Source of the DNA: Candidatus Sphingobacterium stercoripullorum
Lineage (GTDB): Bacteria > Bacteroidota > Bacteroidia > Sphingobacteriales > Sphingobacteriaceae
DNA: 8,887 bases
NCBI GenBank assembly: GCA_019114715.1
Contig: DXEZ01000237.1
Location: 1-8,887 of the forward strand
Reading direction: 5' to 3'
Below, piece by piece: positions 8,001 to 8,887 of the stretch. Every line of letters starts with the position of its first letter. Positions within the stretch are counted from its first letter, which is position 1. A program made the position numbers and the translations under genes. A model generated the notes under the pieces. It made no database searches and was not told the origin of the DNA. It worked only from the letters and a program-made list of their open reading frames with translations.

Positions 8001-8315
8001 TTCTGGGCGGATCACTGGTCGGAAGACAACCCAAATGCTGCCTACCCGAATCCTTATTATGCAGACCAGAACGATCTAATTTCTTCTTTCTGGTTTAGAA
8101 GCTCAACAACGGCAAGGATTTCTAGCATTCAGCTATCTTACAACCTGCCGGAAGCTTTCAATAGAAAAGTAGGAGTTGAAAATATTAGGACATACGTAGT
8201 TGTTACCCAGCCGTTTAACTTGTACAATCCTTTTGATTACAGGTACAACTCGGGAACTTACGCAACTTATCCTACCATTAGGACGATGTCTTTAGGGTTA
8301 AGTGTTGGATTTTAA
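5091..8315 (+). CDS. SusC/RagA-family TonB-linked outer-membrane transporter
   Basis: An outer-membrane TonB-dependent transporter that imports glycan oligosaccharides together with its SusD partner. Signal peptide: basic N-terminus, then hydrophobic VSLLVTASLLMVG, probably cut near TTA/NSK (about residue 34). Domains in order: a carboxypeptidase D regulatory-like beta domain at about 56-126 (ISGKVVSESGQPISGATVNIRGT, in part); a TonB box around EVVVVAYG (134-141); the plug at about 145-265, containing the SusC signature with SILKDAAAAIYG (238-249) and GAVLVKTKRG (255-264); and the 22-strand barrel to the end. The C-terminus, ending in SVGF with a terminal Phe, fits a barrel assembly signal. 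Length (1074 aa) is normal and the frame is intact. There is no N-terminal STN domain, so it does not look like a transporter that signals to an anti-sigma factor. The start has A-rich sequence rather than a Shine-Dalgarno before it. susD follows 11 bases later. Family is certain; the transported glycan is not known. Confidence 0.97.
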   Translation: MIKLKKTNFCCLRVKKVSLLVTASLLMVGPFTTANSKVIEPSLDTYSWSAQELEKISGKVVSESGQPISGATVNIRGTTKSAKTGSSGVFELEIPSREVTLVVSHLGYETKQVKVSNLTDMVIELDAVDDVIDEVVVVAYGQQDKRTSTHAIESVEMNAIQDVPVGSLSQSLKYGNISGLNVTGGESRPGQDASISIREPRILSKDGGTLEPIYVIDDVVKSSFEFNLLDQSEIESISILKDAAAAIYGVNGNQGAVLVKTKRGRSGEHKFTYSGSVGISDAIRLPDMMSGYDHARYLNTYNQTDGKPENDPSFYADDELDHFRDNNYDWLSMAWKSAMNTRQTLNASGGTEKVTYFGSVSYNNQDGNLENISKDRWTYRSNVSLNVGNNLKFDFQLSGDLSKNKQFWLKQGGENIDKDVVSLMQTPQFNPPYVDGLPVLLTSATNSNAENFHFFEVLNSGDYTQDNSAGLNVNLNATYDVPFVEGLTVRGFFNRRSTNSFGKQFGTTYDVYRFSMLGSNNHIFGGDVVNSITLKNGDMLRFNPIYSNNYQLNAQINYERNFGKHYLSLLGVYEQRESYSNGVATYIEKFINGGEDNMVYFSGPTALQSESESEQGYLSYIGRLVYNYDEKYLFETTFRADGSTNFAPENRWGYFPSFSAGWVLSKEDFFQEALSFFDFFKIRGAIGFSGADRTRPFQWYTRYRKQTQRGGVFGGNGNRGIVFNQNGIANRDVKWDKTIKKNIGVDMSMLDSRLSVSAEVYHDENVDMLTQLSTSISLLVGEALPSENFSRVNTFGTELSAHWRDRISDDWSYSVRANFNWSDDKNILRDVAESSVGTMLDPTGKSSDRGVYGYIYKGFFRTQEQVDAFLAENPDYTIFGKKPEPGMLYYEDISGARTGGDLTEPDGKIDDNDRTYITSKENNHYGIGLNLQTTYKSFSFQMSGGLSWGGQSFVEGDARKRASATSNRPAFWADHWSEDNPNAAYPNPYYADQNDLISSFWFRSSTTARISSIQLSYNLPEAFNRKVGVENIRTYVVVTQPFNLYNPFDYRYNSGTYATYPTIRTMSLGLSVGF

Positions 8316-8326
8316 TTTGAAATGTG

Positions 8327-8887
8327 ATGAGAAAAAATATAATATTTAATTCCTTAATTATTGGTGCTACGGTCTTTGCTAGTTTTTCCTGTAATAAGGT
8401 GCTAGATAAAAGAGACTTGACAAATATTGATGGAGGCTTGTTGTTTAACGATTCAACATTAGCTTTCAAGAACTTAAGTTTCATTTACGATCAGAATCTA
8501 CCCGGATGGTTTGGTACGGTTACGGGTACATCGGTGAATCCCACGCCAACTTTATCGGACGAGGGGCATGGCTCTAACGCCATTCTAAGGGGAGAAGTGA
8601 CTACAACTAGCATCAATGATTTTGGCACGGGATTAAGCACAAGCAACGTTTGGGCGAAAATTCGTAAAATAAATGAGTTTATTCGGGACGTTGAAGCTGG
8701 AGAAATGCCAGAGGATACAAAAGGCAGAATGATTGCTGAGGCTAAGTTCTTCCGCGCATTCCAAAACTTCCATTTGGTCAAGCTTTATGGTGGTGTGCCC
8801 ATTGTACTGGAGCCCATGAACCCCATTGGAGAAGAAAATAAAGAAGGGAACTTCTTAGCTAGGAGCTCAACCACTGAGAGTATAGAA
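8327..8887 (+). CDS. SusD/RagB-family glycan-binding lipoprotein, N-terminal part
   Basis: The first 187 codons of a gene cut by the window end; SusD proteins are usually about 500-600 aa, so roughly two thirds is missing. It is a surface lipoprotein that caps the SusC channel and binds the glycan. The N-terminus has a charged start (MRKN), a hydrophobic segment and a lipobox-like ASFSC with the lipidated Cys at residue 22. Residues 137-160 carry the SusD signature (AEAKFFRAFQNFHLVKLYGG, then VPIV), preceded by a TPR-like helix WAKIRKINEFI (109-119). The start at 8327 is favoured because it gives this signal peptide, while the ATG five bases earlier (8322) runs into TGA at once. The gene begins 11 bases after the susC stop, so the two are cotranscribed. 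The ligand-binding residues lie partly beyond the visible sequence. Confidence 0.96.
   Translation, partial: MRKNIIFNSLIIGATVFASFSCNKVLDKRDLTNIDGGLLFNDSTLAFKNLSFIYDQNLPGWFGTVTGTSVNPTPTLSDEGHGSNAILRGEVTTTSINDFGTGLSTSNVWAKIRKINEFIRDVEAGEMPEDTKGRMIAEAKFFRAFQNFHLVKLYGGVPIVLEPMNPIGEENKEGNFLARSSTTESIE

Noticed and set aside
8322..8324. ATG five bases before the chosen susD start
   Set aside because: The next codon is TGA, so it cannot start a protein.
8278..8781. Two minus-strand open frames after susC
   Set aside because: The + strand encodes an unmistakable SusD N-terminus here with lipobox and signature; the minus-strand frames are shadows of it.

Overview
The window looks like part of a Bacteroidetes genome, probably a Sphingobacterium/Pedobacter-type organism; the genus is a guess. 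It carries a piece of a polysaccharide utilization locus (PUL). The evidence is an adjacent SusC/SusD pair, exported exo-glycosidases, A-rich rather than Shine-Dalgarno-like sequence before the starts, and an AT-rich intergenic region. All genes lie on the + strand. I saw no RNA genes, CRISPR array, insertion sequence or attachment site.

Region 1 (1-4584) is a tight run of three genes, separated by 16 and 28 bases. First is the C-terminal end of a GH95 alpha-L-fucosidase/alpha-L-galactosidase, whose start lies before the window. Second is a complete, large, exported GH2 glycosidase (1173 aa) with a malectin-like domain and further C-terminal accessory modules. Third is a small exported helical protein that resembles the DUF3826 family. 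A strong intrinsic terminator (4615-4655) closes this unit.

Region 2 (4585-5090) is a 506-base intergenic stretch. After the terminator it holds a long imperfect hairpin followed by a T-run (4804-4854), two short tandem duplications, and a pair of imperfect 19-20 bp direct repeats with 21-base spacing (4989-5028). The direct repeats sit just upstream of susC and are the best candidate for a regulator site.

Region 3 (5091-8887) starts a second transcription unit. It has a complete SusC-type TonB-dependent transporter (1074 aa) and, 11 bases later, the first 187 codons of its SusD-type surface lipoprotein, cut off by the window end.

Working model (inference): SusD and SusC bind and import an oligosaccharide across the outer membrane. 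The GH95 enzyme then removes a terminal alpha-L-fucose or L-galactose, and the GH2 enzyme removes the next beta-linked sugar. A fucosylated galactoside, such as a xyloglucan or pectin side chain or a host-type glycan, would fit, but the sequence does not fix the substrate. The machinery is of known type. The least explained parts are the DUF3826-like protein, the C-terminal modules of the GH2 enzyme and the repeat-rich susC leader.
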